A DNA stretch of 64,000 nucleotides from Streptomyces acidiscabies (GTDB taxonomy: Bacteria; Actinomycetota; Actinomycetes; Streptomycetales; Streptomycetaceae), in assembly GCF_020010905.1 (NCBI RefSeq), contig NZ_JAGJBY010000001.1:1446001-1510000 (forward strand). The letters run 5' to 3'. Made by a program: the position numbers and the translations under genes. The notes under the pieces were generated by a model. The model was not told the DNA's origin. It saw only the letters and a program-made list of their open reading frames with translations, and made no database searches. Below, one piece after another: positions 56,004 through 64,000 of this stretch (within the stretch, counting starts at the first letter, position 1; each line of letters opens with the position of its first letter).

Positions 56004-58251
56004 ATGAACAGTGTCGTCTTCGGCAACCTCTCCGTCTCGCTGACCGGCCGTCACGGCGCCCGCCTCACGCGCGTACCGCCGTCGGTGACGACCCCGTACC
56101 CGCGCGCGCTCGCCGAGCCGCCAACGGCCGTACCTGGTCGGGCGATCGGGGGAACTCGACCGCGTACGCGCCCGCGAGACGGTCGAGTTCACCGGGCCCT
56201 GCGGCAGCGGCCGGACGGCCCTCCTGCGCAGCGTCCCGGACAGCGTGTACGTCAGAGCGGGCGCGACCGCGCTGGAGGACCTCCTCCAGGACCTCATGCG
56301 GTCCTACTACGTCTGGCAGGGGCCTGTCAGGTTCACCACCGAGGAGTGCGCGCGGGCGCTGGGGGCCGTCGACGGGACCGTGGCCCTCGACGACGTCACG
56401 TACACCGCCGCCCAACTCGGCTACCTCCAGCAGGTGTTGCGCGGCTGCGTGCTGGTGCTCGCCACCGGGACGCCCACGCTCCCGGAGGCGCACGCCCTCG
56501 AAGGGCTCTCCGAGGACGCCGCGACCGCCCTCCTGGCCCGGGACCTCGGCCGCCCCCTGTCCGGCCCCGAGCAGGCCGCCGTAGGGCGTCTCGTGGCCGC
56601 CGTCGGCGGGCAGCCGCTGCACCTGCGGCAGGCCGCCGCGCTCGTGCGCTACGACGGGATGACGCTCGCCGACGTCACCGCGCGCGCGGCGGGCGATCCC
56701 GGCGTCCTCGACGAACTGTGCGTCTCCGCACTCGCGCCGCAGGCCAAGCGGGTGCTCGCCGTGCTCACGCTGCTCGGCGGCGCGCTGCTGCCCGCCGGGG
56801 TGCTCGCGCAGATGGCCGACGTCGCGTACGTCGCCCAGACCTTCGAATCGCTCTCCGCGCGCGGGCTCGCCGAACAGAGCGACGACCGGTTCGGGCTGCC
56901 TGTCTGCAAGGCCGAGCCCTACCGGCACATCCTCTACCGCCACATCGGGCTCGCCTCCGCCGTACGCTCCCTCGTCACCTGGCTCGCCTCCGGTGACCCG
57001 ACCGGGCCCGACGCGCGCGGGGCGCTCGATGCCGCCATCGGGCTCCTCGGGGTCGCCGCCGAACGTCGCGAGTGGCAGACCGTCGTCCGGCTCGTCACCG
57101 TCCTGGAGCGCGTTCTGTTCATCCAGAGCCACTGGCAGGCCTGGCAGAACACCCTCGCGCAGGGGATCACCGCCGCGCGCGAGGCCGGGGACGTCGCGTC
57201 CGAGGCGTACTTCACGCATCAGCAGGGGGTGCAGCACTTCCTGCACGACCGTACGGAGCACGCGCGCAGGATGCTGCAACGCGCGCTGGACCTCCGTACG
57301 CAGCTCGGCGACACCGCCGGCGCGGAGGTGACGCGGGCGAATCTGGCGCTGCTCGACGGGCCGGTGGTGCCGCCGATGCCGTCGACGCCGCCTCGCGCGC
57401 CGTCGGGCAGGGGCGGCGGGCGGCGGGTCGCTGTCGTCGCTGCCGCGGTGGTGGGGGTGCTGGTGGTGGGGACGGCTGTCGCGCAGGTGGTCGGCAAAGG
57501 GGGTGGCGGGGGGAGTTCCGGCTCCGCGTCGGTGGGGTCGGCGGGTCCGGTGGCGTCGGTCTCGGATACGGAGAGCACGTCGCCGCCTGTGTCGCAGTCG
57601 GTGTCCCCCTCGGAGTCGGAGTCCGTGTCGCCGGGCGACAGCGGCGGAGGCGGGAGCGAACCGCCGCCCCTCGCGCGCGCGGGACTGCGCCTCACCCCGT
57701 CCGCGCAGGACTTCGGCCGGACCTCGCGCTTCCCATCCGTCGACGCGCCCCTGAGGGGTTTCCTTCTCGCCAACACGGGTACGACCGCCGTCACTCTCGG
57801 GTCGATCACCATCCCCGGCTCCAACGGCTTCTCCTACGCCGACGGCAACTGCGGCACCGAACTCGCGGCGGGCGCCTCCTGCACGATCACCATCGAGTTC
57901 TCGCCGGGCCGCATCGGAGCCGACAGCGGACAGCTCACGGTCACCTCGTCGGCCAGGACGGTCACCGCCGACCTCACCGGAACGGCGTACCCCAGCGTGA
58001 CACTCACGCTGACCGGGGGTGGGCGCAACCAGGTCACCGTCTCCGACCCCCGGGGGAACCCGTTGTGCACCGGCGCCGACGATCGGCACAACTGCGATCC
58101 GGTGGAGGCGCCGGACTCGCTGATCCCGACCGCCGCCAAAGGCACCATGTTCTCGGAGTGGCTCGGTGCCTGCACCGGCAGCGGTTCCTGCTCGCCGCCG
58201 CAGGACCGGGACAGCGAGGTGACGGCGGTGTTCAAGCCCGACATCCGGTGA
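56004..58251 (+). pseudogene. ATPase with membrane anchor and ASH-like exterior, frameshifted
   Basis: ATG 56004 behind GGGGGAGG starts MNSVVFGNLSVSLTGRHGARL and runs to ALAEPP. The natural continuation (RPYLVGRSGELDRVR, then P-loop TGPCGSGRTALLRSV) lies one base off, so an extra base near 56132 breaks the frame. The rest is one long open frame to 58251. After the ATPase (about 330 residues) comes a membrane helix (RRVAVVAAAVVGVLVVGTAVA), a Ser-rich stretch and an ASH-like domain (LTPSAQDFGRTSR, GTTAVTLGSITIPG). A short Cys-rich repeat ends it. Sequencing error is the alternative. Confidence 0.7.
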
Positions 58252-58295
58252 GGGGTTGACCCTGCCACCGGCGTCAAGGTCCGACGATCACCCGC

Positions 58296-59042
58296 ATGGA
58301 CACCAGCACCACACACAGGACCGTCGTCGTCACCGGAGCCGGCACCGGTATCGGCCGGGCCACCGCCCGCGCCTTCGCCGCCGAGGGGGACCGGGTCGTC
58401 GCGATCGGCCGCCGCGCCGCGCCGCTGCGGGAGACGGCGGACGGGTACGAGGGGATCGAGCCGCTGGTCGCGGACGTCACGGAGGATCCCGAGCGGATCG
58501 TGGGGACCGTCCTGGAGCGGTACGGGCGGCTGGACGTCCTCGTCAACAACGCCGGGATCGTGCGCAGTTCGGCGCTCGGCGACGTCACCCCGGAGGCGGT
58601 CGCCGAGCAGCTCGCCACCAACCTCGTCGCGCCCGTCCTGCTGACCAGCGCCGCGCTGCCGTCGCTGGAGGCGGCCGGCGGGGTCGTCGTCAACGTGAGC
58701 ACGTCCGTCGGACAGCGCGGGTGGGCCGGGAACTCCGTCTACGCCGCGACCAAAAGCGCGCTGGACACCCTCACCCGGAGCTGGGCCGTCGAACTGGCGC
58801 CTCGCGGGGTGCGGGTGGTGGCCGTCGCGCCCGGCGCGGTCGGCACGCCCATCGGGGAACACCAGGGGCTGACGCCGGAGCGGCTGGCCGCGCTGCGGGA
58901 GTGGCAGATCACGCACACGCCGCTGGGGAGGGTGGGGCGGGCCGGGGAGATCGCCTGGGCGATCGTCCAACTCGCGTCCCCCGGCGCCTCGTTCGTCACC
59001 GGGGTCGTCCTGTCCGTCGACGGCGGGGCGGTCGTCGGGTGA
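58296..59042 (+). CDS. SDR-family oxidoreductase
   Basis: The protein has 248 residues. Classical SDR features are TGAGTGIG (cofactor loop), NNAG at about residue 89, a catalytic Ser in NVSTSVGQ, and YAATK (Tyr-Lys) at about 149. The end is GVVLSVDGGAVVG. The substrate is unknown. The next gene is a MerR regulator that could be coupled to it (GTG 59039 overlaps the stop). Confidence 0.93.
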   Translation: MDTSTTHRTVVVTGAGTGIGRATARAFAAEGDRVVAIGRRAAPLRETADGYEGIEPLVADVTEDPERIVGTVLERYGRLDVLVNNAGIVRSSALGDVTPEAVAEQLATNLVAPVLLTSAALPSLEAAGGVVVNVSTSVGQRGWAGNSVYAATKSALDTLTRSWAVELAPRGVRVVAVAPGAVGTPIGEHQGLTPERLAALREWQITHTPLGRVGRAGEIAWAIVQLASPGASFVTGVVLSVDGGAVVG

Positions 59043-59080
59043 GTCCTCGCGTGATACCAGTGGTCCCGGAGGTGGGGCCG

Positions 59081-59449
59081 ATGCGGATCGGGGAACTGGC
59101 CGAGGCGACCGGGGCGAGCCCCCGCGCGCTGCGGCACTACGAGGAGGCCGGGCTGATCTCCGCCGACCGCGCGGCCAACGGCTACCGCGTCTACGGCGAG
59201 CGGGCCGTCGTCCGCGTCCGCAACATCCGCCACCTGCTCGCCGCCGGGCTCACCCTCGACGACGTCCACGCCTTCCTGCCCTGCCTGGACGGGGACGTCG
59301 CCACCGCGCCGCCGTCCGAACGGGGGTTGCGGGTCGCGGCGGAGCGGCTGGCGGTGCTGGATGCGCGGATCGCGGCGCAGGTGGAGGTGCGGGAGCGGTT
59401 GGCGGGGGTGCTGCGGGGGGTTGTACGGGGTGCTGCGCCGCGTCGGTGA
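59081..59449 (+). CDS. MerR-family regulator
   Basis: The protein has 122 residues from ATG 59081 behind GGAGGTGG; a GTG at 59039 overlapping the SDR stop would add 14. The winged helix is standard: MRIGELAEATGASPRALRHYEEAGLISADRAANGYRVY, then VRNIRHLLAAGLTLDDV. The coiled dimer helix follows. The only Cys near the end (FLPCLDG) does not make a metal site, so it is likely an organic-ligand or redox sensor. It probably controls the SDR gene. Confidence 0.9.
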   Translation: MRIGELAEATGASPRALRHYEEAGLISADRAANGYRVYGERAVVRVRNIRHLLAAGLTLDDVHAFLPCLDGDVATAPPSERGLRVAAERLAVLDARIAAQVEVRERLAGVLRGVVRGAAPRR

Positions 59450-59475
59450 CGAGGCGGGCCGTGTGCGGCGTACCC

Positions 59476-60051
59476 CTACTGCGCCTGTCGCAACCCCGCG
59501 ACCAGCAGTGACACCAGGCGGCGTGCGTCGTAGCGGATGTCTTTCTCCGCGCCCGCGCACAAGTTGCCGATGCCACGCAGGAGTTGGTAGGCGTCCAGGC
59601 CGGGGGTGATCTCGCCGGAGGCGGTCGCGGCGGTCAGGAGGTCGGTGCAGACGGGGAGGAGGCGGTCCAGGAAGTACGTGTGGAGGGTGCCGTAGCAGGT
59701 GCTGTCCGACTGCATCGCCGTCGCCAGGCCGTGCTTGGTGACCAGGAAGTCGACGAAGAGGTCGGTCCATGCGGCGAGGGCCGCGTACGGGGTGGGGGTC
59801 GTGGCCAGCAGCGTGGGGCCCGCCTCGGCGCAGGTGTCGACCTGGTGGCGGTAGACCGCGATGACCAGGTCCGCGCGGGTGGGGAAGTGGCGGTAGACCG
59901 TGCCGGTGCCGACGCCGGCGCGCGTGGCGATCTCGCGGACGGGGGCGTCCACGCCGGAGGTGACGAAGACGGCGGCGGCGGCGTCCAGGAGGGTCTGCTG
60001 GTTGCGGCGGGCGTCTTTGCGGCGGGGGGTGGACGGGGTGTCGGCGGGCAC
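59476..60051 (-). CDS. TetR-family regulator
   Basis: The protein has 191 residues. Helix-turn-helix: RRNQQTLLDAAAAVFVTSGVDAPVREIATRAGVGTGTVYRHFPTRADLVIAVYRH. The C-terminal domain (TetR_C) follows. It is divergent from the hydrolase gene, and the gap carries two perfect GGAAC-N3-GTTCC palindromes. Confidence 0.93.
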   Translation of the reverse strand: MPADTPSTPRRKDARRNQQTLLDAAAAVFVTSGVDAPVREIATRAGVGTGTVYRHFPTRADLVIAVYRHQVDTCAEAGPTLLATTPTPYAALAAWTDLFVDFLVTKHGLATAMQSDSTCYGTLHTYFLDRLLPVCTDLLTAATASGEITPGLDAYQLLRGIGNLCAGAEKDIRYDARRLVSLLVAGLRQAQ

Positions 60052-60082
60052 GGGGGTGCTCCTCGGGTCGGCCTTGCTAAGC

Positions 60083-60119
60083 GGAACCGTGTTCCGTATC
60101 GTAAGTGGAACAGGGTTCC
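60083..60119. promoter_or_regulatory. Paired TetR operators
   Basis: GGAAC-CGT-GTTCC (60083-60095) and GGAAC-AGG-GTTCC (60107-60119) are perfect palindromes with centres 24 bases apart. They sit between the divergent TetR and hydrolase genes, which is a spacing that suits two dimers on one DNA face. Confidence 0.78.
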
Positions 60120-60212
60120 GCTTTGCCTATCATGGCAGACCGGGGGCGGGCTGTCATGCCGTCGCGCGGTCGTGCGGAGCCGTCCCCCGAGCTGCGAACG
60201 GATGGCACAGCC

Positions 60213-61073
60213 ATGCCCGCGTCGATCGTGTCCGTGAAACCCGTCCTCCTGCCGGCCCCCTCGCGGGGTGAAGATCTCCAAGTCCGCGTCTCCGCGCCGC
60301 TGTTGGGGACCGACCTGCCTGTCCTCGTCCTCTCCCACGGCTACGGCTGGTCCCTCGACGGGTACGCGCCCCTCGCCGATCACTGGGCCGCCCACGGGTT
60401 CGTCGTCCTCCAGCCGACCCACCTCGACTCCCGGACCCTCAGCATCCCTGCGGACGACCCCCGTACGCCGCGGATCTGGCGCTTCCGCATCGAGGACGTC
60501 GTGCGCGTACTGGACTCCCTCGACGTCCTGATCGCCGCCGTACCGGGCCTGTCCGGCCGCGTCGACCCCTCCCGCATCGCCGTCGCCGGGCACTCCTGGG
60601 GTGGGCAGACGGTCGGTACGCTGCTCGGCGCGCGGGTCCTCGGCGAGGACTTCTCCGACCCCCGCGTCAAGGCGGGCGTCCTGCTCGCGACGGCCGGCCT
60701 CGGCGACGACCTGACCCCCTTCGCCGCCGAGCAATTCCCCTTCATGCGGCCCTCGTTCGCGACGATGACTCCGCCGGTGCTCGTCGTCGCGGGCGACCGT
60801 GACCAGTCCCACCTGTCCACGCGGGGGCCCGACTGGTTCACTGATCCGTACGTCCACAGCCCTGGCCCCAAAGGGCTGTTGACGGTGTTCGGGGGTGAGC
60901 ACTCGCTCGGCGGGATCGTCGGGTATGAGGTCGCGGAGACGACGGACGAGAGTCCGGCGCGGGTCGCGATGATCCAGCGGGTGAGTACGGGGTTCCTGCG
61001 CGGCGCGTTGGGGGTGTCGGGGGAGATGTGGGCCGAGGAGCCGGGGGAGTTGGGGAAGCTGGAGTGGAAGTAG
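60213..61073 (+). CDS. Alpha/beta hydrolase (chlorophyllase-like)
   Basis: The protein has 286 residues from ATG 60213; upstream ATGs in the same frame are possible. The oxyanion-side segment is VLVLSHGYGWSLDGY; the nucleophile elbow AGHSWGGQTVG carries the Ser. The acid and His are probably AGDRDQSHLST (Asp) and GGEHSLGG (His). The pattern resembles PET-hydrolase/chlorophyllase-like proteins. It is controlled by the divergent TetR regulator. Confidence 0.87.
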   Translation: MPASIVSVKPVLLPAPSRGEDLQVRVSAPLLGTDLPVLVLSHGYGWSLDGYAPLADHWAAHGFVVLQPTHLDSRTLSIPADDPRTPRIWRFRIEDVVRVLDSLDVLIAAVPGLSGRVDPSRIAVAGHSWGGQTVGTLLGARVLGEDFSDPRVKAGVLLATAGLGDDLTPFAAEQFPFMRPSFATMTPPVLVVAGDRDQSHLSTRGPDWFTDPYVHSPGPKGLLTVFGGEHSLGGIVGYEVAETTDESPARVAMIQRVSTGFLRGALGVSGEMWAEEPGELGKLEWK

Positions 61074-61080
61074 CTTGCTG

Positions 61081-61611
61081 TCAGAGGCCGTTGACCGATC
61101 CCGATTCCGCGAAGCGGACGACGTGACGGCGGACCTGGTCGAGGAACTTCGGGAAGGAGCCGGCGACTTCGACGAACTCGCCCTGGAGCGTGGGGCGGTG
61201 GATCGCTCCGCCCCGGTCGGCGACGTACAGCGCTCCTCCGCCGTTCGAGGCGATCACCATTCCGTGGGGGTCGTCGGCTCCTGAGGCGAAGACCGGCCCT
61301 TCCGTCGCGAGTTGGGCCAGGACCGCGTGGGCCGGGTGGATGAAGAAACCGTTGCCGATGTCCGGCAGGGACACTTCCGCGAACGACTCGTAGAACATCC
61401 GCAACTCGCCGAACACCAGGGGCTCTTGGGCGTACTCGCGGGCGGCGCGGAGGTCTTCCCCGGTGGCGGGGCGGATCTCGTTCCGGCCCGGCGGATAGCC
61501 GTACGTCTCCTCGAACGCCGGGAGCAGGGTGTCGACGGTGTGCGTGATGTCGTCACGCCAACTGGCCAGCCAGGAGGGGGAGTACGGGTGGTGGTCCATG
61601 GCGGGGATCAT
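61081..61611 (-). CDS. SUKH-like (SMI1/KNR4) protein
   Basis: The protein has 176 residues. The ATG at 61611 overlaps the stop of the upstream acetyltransferase (ATGA), favouring it over ATG 61599. SUKH-like landmarks: RNEIRPATGEDLRAA, LRMFYESFAEVSLPDIGNGFFIH, and DPHGMVIASNGGGALYVAD near the end. SUKH proteins serve as immunity proteins or adaptors. No toxin is recognised beside it. Confidence 0.68.
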   Translation of the reverse strand: MIPAMDHHPYSPSWLASWRDDITHTVDTLLPAFEETYGYPPGRNEIRPATGEDLRAAREYAQEPLVFGELRMFYESFAEVSLPDIGNGFFIHPAHAVLAQLATEGPVFASGADDPHGMVIASNGGGALYVADRGGAIHRPTLQGEFVEVAGSFPKFLDQVRRHVVRFAESGSVNGL

Positions 61612-61985
61612 GCCGCGTTCACCGGTCGTGCGTCCTCGAAGGCGGGGGCCAGGAGGAGGCGGGCGGTTTCGGTGCCGAGGCCGGTGCCCCAGGAGGTGGG
61701 GTTCAGGGTGAAACCCAGGGTGGCGGCGCGGGGTTGGTGGGGGTCGGTGGCCAGGCGGCCTACGCCGATGAGGGTGGTGGCGTCGGTGATCGCGAGGACG
61801 TACTCGGTGCGGGCGGATGTTCGGGCGCGGGACAGCAGGTCCCGTACCTCGTTGCGCGTGCGGGGTTCGAACGACAGGTGGGCGGTGGCGAGTTCGCTGC
61901 CGTAGATCGCGAACACCGCGTCCGTGTCGGTGGGTTGCAGCTCGCGGAGTTCCAGGTGCTCGCCGCGTCGGAGGACCGGGTACAT
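61608..61985 (-). pseudogene. GNAT acetyltransferase, C-terminally truncated
   Basis: From ATG 61985 it encodes LRRGEHLELRELQPTDTDAVF, LAITDATTLIGVGRL and GFTLNPTSWGTGLGTETARLLLAPAF, then stops after FEDARPVNAA. The conserved third part of GNAT (strands 5-7, usually 40-50 more residues) is absent. It is coupled to the SUKH-like gene. Whether the short protein folds is doubtful. Confidence 0.6.
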
Positions 61986-62174
61986 GGCGGGGACTTTACG
62001 GGCGGGGTGCCTCAACGGCCGTTGCCCGGCGCGGCGTTCGCCTCAACAGCCTTCGCCCGGCAGGGTGTTGGCCCAGTCCGCCTCGTACCCGTCCGCCCCT
62101 CCTCACGTCCGGCCGCCGCCCCCACCCCCCGTCGGAGGTGGAAGCGGCGTATCCCGGTCGCCTCAAGGCGTGCG

Positions 62175-62360
62175 CTACTGCTGCTCCGGCTGGTCGCGTT
62201 TGATGCCCAGTGCCTCCTCCGCCTTCTGCTGGGCCTGGTCGACCTGGCTCTCGTACTTGTTGCCAGTCTTCTCGTTGATCATTTTCTCGGCGGTGTCGGA
62301 CATGTCCTTGGCCTTGTCCTGCATCGCCTTGTTGCTCTTGAACCTGTCCAAGAGGCCCAT
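62175..62360 (-). CDS. Rv0909-like antitoxin family protein
   Basis: The protein has 61 residues with GGAAGGAG upstream. The family pattern GLLDRFKSNKAMQDKAKDM, then AEKMINEKTGNKYESQVDQAQQKAEEALG is helical and charged. It is labelled antitoxin in mycobacterial and Streptomyces genomes by similarity to Rv0909, though most Streptomyces copies stand alone without a toxin, as here. The flanking gaps (62016-62174, 62361-62566) hold no gene. Confidence 0.75.
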   Translation of the reverse strand: MGLLDRFKSNKAMQDKAKDMSDTAEKMINEKTGNKYESQVDQAQQKAEEALGIKRDQPEQQ

Positions 62361-62566
62361 CGAAGGCTCCTTCCGGAGGTGATCCATCACGACCATATGT
62401 CCGGGTTGCTCCGAATGCCCACCCGAAGGGGGTGGCCGCGCGACCCGGCCGCACCCACGGAGTGACCCCGCACACCCTCCCGCTAGCGTGTACGCGGCCC
62501 TGACCGGGGAAAACGTCCGGTGCGGGGTGACCGGAACGGCACAAGAGGACATCGGGAGGGGCGCGC

Positions 62567-63280
62567 GTGAAGCGTGTTCGGGGTGGGGTGGCGATCGCCG
62601 CCGTGCTGGTCACGGCACTGGCGGGTTGCAGCGAGACGAAGGACGGGGGCGGCGCGTCCGGCCCCCAGAGCGGCGCCGCGCTCGCGGCGGCCGAGGCGCT
62701 GCCGGTCAAGGGCCGCGCGCCGAAGACCGGTTACTCCCGCGACGCGTTCGGCTCCGCGTGGGCCGACACGGACTCCAACGGCTGCAACACGCGCGACGAC
62801 ATACTCCAACGGGACCTGGCGGACGTGAAGTTGACCGGCGGCGACTGCAAGGTCTCGTACGGGGTCCTGGAGAAGGACCCCTACTCCGGCAAGGACGTGA
62901 CGTACCGCCGCGGCAAGAGCCAGGTCGACATAGACCATGTCGTCGCCCTCTCCGACGCGTGGCAGAAGGGCGCCAAGTACTGGGACGCCGGCAAGCGCAT
63001 CGCCCTCGCCAACGACCCCCTCAACCTCCTTGCGGTGGACGCGAGTACGAACCGCTCCAAGGGCGACGGCGACGCGGCGACCTGGCTCCCGCCGAACGCG
63101 TCGTACCGCTGCGCGTACGTCGCCGCGCAGGTCGCGGTGAAGAAGAAGTACGAGCTGTGGGTGAGCGACGCGGAGAAGGCGGCGATGGAGAAGGTGCTGA
63201 AGGGGTGCTCGAACCAGAAGCTGCCGACCGGGGGGAATCCGACGAAGGCGCCGGAACGATTCACCGCGAAACGTAAGTGA
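62567..63280 (+). CDS. Secreted HNH (DUF1524) nuclease lipoprotein
   Basis: The protein has 237 residues from a GTG behind GGGAGGGG. It has a lipobox LAGCS at about residue 20, so it is anchored outside the membrane. DUF1524 motif: QVDIDHVVALSDAWQKGAKYW near residue 123, then NDPLNLLAVDASTNRSKGDGDAATWLP and YRCAYVAAQVAVKKKYEL. DUF1524 contains the HNH catalytic DH with N and N/K residues. It probably cleaves extracellular DNA. It contains a few Cys pairs. Confidence 0.92.
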   Translation: MKRVRGGVAIAAVLVTALAGCSETKDGGGASGPQSGAALAAAEALPVKGRAPKTGYSRDAFGSAWADTDSNGCNTRDDILQRDLADVKLTGGDCKVSYGVLEKDPYSGKDVTYRRGKSQVDIDHVVALSDAWQKGAKYWDAGKRIALANDPLNLLAVDASTNRSKGDGDAATWLPPNASYRCAYVAAQVAVKKKYELWVSDAEKAAMEKVLKGCSNQKLPTGGNPTKAPERFTAKRK

Positions 63281-63356
63281 ACCCTCTCAAATCGATGTGA
63301 TGCAGGTCACATCTCAGGCGTGAACCCGAAGCGGTGCTCATTACGACGAAGGGAGT

Positions 63357-63911
63357 GTGGAGGCCGAACGGAAGGGGGTGCCCAGTGATGCCGAACTGCT
63401 GGATGCGGTCGCCGAGGGCGACCGGGACGCGTTCGAGGAGCTGTTCCGCAGGTTCGCGCCCTGGCTCAGAGGCCGGCTGCGGCAGCGGTGCGCGGACCAC
63501 GCGCTGGTGGACGAGGTCGTCCAGGACGTCTTCGTGGAGGTCTGGCGCCGCCGCGAGCGCCGGGGGGACCGGGTGGGCGACGTGAACGGGTGGCTGTGGC
63601 GGGCGGGCAGCCACCGCCTGATCGACGCGCGGCGGGCGCACGAGCGGCGGGGCCGGCTGCTGGGCCGCCTGGCCCGCCTGCCCGGACGGCACGCGGCGTC
63701 CCCGGAGGACCAGCTCATGACGGAGCTGGGGGACGGCGCGCTGGACGCGGTCGAGCACCTCCCCGCCGACCTGCGGGCGGTCGTCCGCGCGACGGCGCTC
63801 GAAGGCCTGACGGTCCAGGAGACCGCCGAACGCCTGAACATCCCGCCGGGAACGGTCAAGTCCCGGGCATCCAGGGCCAGAAGGCTCCTCAGGGAACGGC
63901 TGACGTCGTGA
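63357..63911 (+). CDS. ECF-type RNA polymerase sigma factor
   Basis: The protein has 184 residues from GTG 63357; GTG 63378 is possible. Region 2: ELLDAVAEGDRDAFEELFRRF and VDEVVQDVFVEVWRR. Region 4: LPADLRAVVRATALEGLTVQETAERLNIPPGTVKSRASRARRLLRERL. A loop between them is short, as in ECF sigmas. It is coupled to the following gene (GTGA), the usual position of the anti-sigma factor. Confidence 0.92.
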   Translation: MEAERKGVPSDAELLDAVAEGDRDAFEELFRRFAPWLRGRLRQRCADHALVDEVVQDVFVEVWRRRERRGDRVGDVNGWLWRAGSHRLIDARRAHERRGRLLGRLARLPGRHAASPEDQLMTELGDGALDAVEHLPADLRAVVRATALEGLTVQETAERLNIPPGTVKSRASRARRLLRERLTS

Positions 63912-64000
63912 CGGGGCGCCGGGACCGGGAGGCGGGGGAGGGACGGGTGAACGGCGTACGGCCGGCGGACCCGCGCCCCGGCGTCCCCGATGGAGACCCG
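63908..64000 (+). CDS. Start of the gene after the sigma factor (partial)
   Basis: The GTG at 63908 overlaps the sigma stop as GTGA, and the frame is open to the window edge (TGRRDREAGEGRVNGVRPADP). A second GTG at 63949 behind GGGAGGGACGG is an alternative. By position it is a candidate anti-sigma factor, but only 30 codons are visible. Confidence 0.45.
   Translation, partial: MTGRRDREAGEGRVNGVRPADPRPGVPDGDP

Noticed and set aside
56065..58089. A 674-codon minus-strand frame
   Set aside because: It is antisense to the ATPase/ASH gene, and no domain is visible.
62175..62360. Toxin-antitoxin pair formed by the small Rv0909-like protein and the DUF1524 nuclease
   Set aside because: They are divergent, 206 bases apart, and the nuclease is an exported lipoprotein. 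Most such antitoxin-like genes in Streptomyces stand alone.

Overview
The window is chromosomal DNA from a Streptomyces-type actinomycete. Support for this comes from very high GC with strong third-position GC bias, frequent GTG and some TTG starts, a galT-galE-galK operon, a paired prs/glmU arrangement with a tRNA-Gln beside it, and families typical of the genus (DUF397, DUF6879, DUF2690, short GntR, HATPase_c_2 proteins). From memory, the order gal operon, ppc, pth, rplY, prs, glmU, ABC/FtsX, mfd matches the S. coelicolor core region around SCO3136 to SCO3109. I could not check this by alignment.

Layout: 1-1221 is the end of a Septu-like ATPase/HNH pair. 1242-3433 holds an HxlR regulator, an aldo/keto reductase, a decayed Uma2 gene and a small membrane protein. 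3444-8402 is galactose uptake and Leloir metabolism, with a symporter divergent from galTEK. 8565-12383 holds a DedA protein, an acetyltransferase, a response regulator, two secreted proteins and a MarR regulator with a three-unit operator array. 12472-15853 holds trans-aconitate methyltransferase, a VOC protein, a toxin remnant and a desaturase-TetR-membrane protein operon. 16163-23837 is core metabolism and translation: ppc, pth, rplY, prs, glmU and tRNA-Gln(UUG). A histidine kinase follows at 23999-25294.

The most interesting part is 25334-30878, a compact set of toxin-fold and immunity-fold proteins. A YwqJ-type deaminase gene is followed by a SUKH-3 gene on the minus strand. Divergent from these are a WHH nuclease fused to SUKH-1, and a 966-residue YrhB / Gly-Pro-rich linker / deaminase / SUKH-4 chimera. 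No signal peptide or secretion-trunk domain is visible in any of them, so toxin and antidote folds apparently sit together inside the cell. A second polymorphic-toxin region (33.0-38.8 kb) is different in kind. It contains a 5'-truncated RHS/HINT/Ntox17 gene with Imm31, an orphan frameshifted HINT-toxin module with an Imm26 gene, two decayed insertion-sequence fragments facing away from each other, and further remnants. It looks visibly less GC-rich than its surroundings and abuts the 3' end of an MFS exporter gene.

The rest: 38745-44115 is an MFS exporter and a MacB-like ABC/FtsX system. 44319-45905 is an AAA ATPase with a C-terminal PD-(D/E)XK-like nuclease domain, flanked by a duplicated terminator plus gene end. 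45952-51013 is a cluster of Streptomyces regulatory accessory genes, several of them broken. 51072-55903 holds a hemerythrin protein, RidA and mfd. 56004-58251 is a frameshifted ATPase with a membrane anchor and an ASH-like exterior. 58296-61985 holds an SDR, MerR and TetR regulators, an alpha/beta hydrolase with paired palindromic operators, a SUKH-like gene and a truncated acetyltransferase. 62175-64000 holds a small antitoxin-like protein, a DUF1524 lipoprotein nuclease, an ECF sigma factor and the start of a coupled gene.
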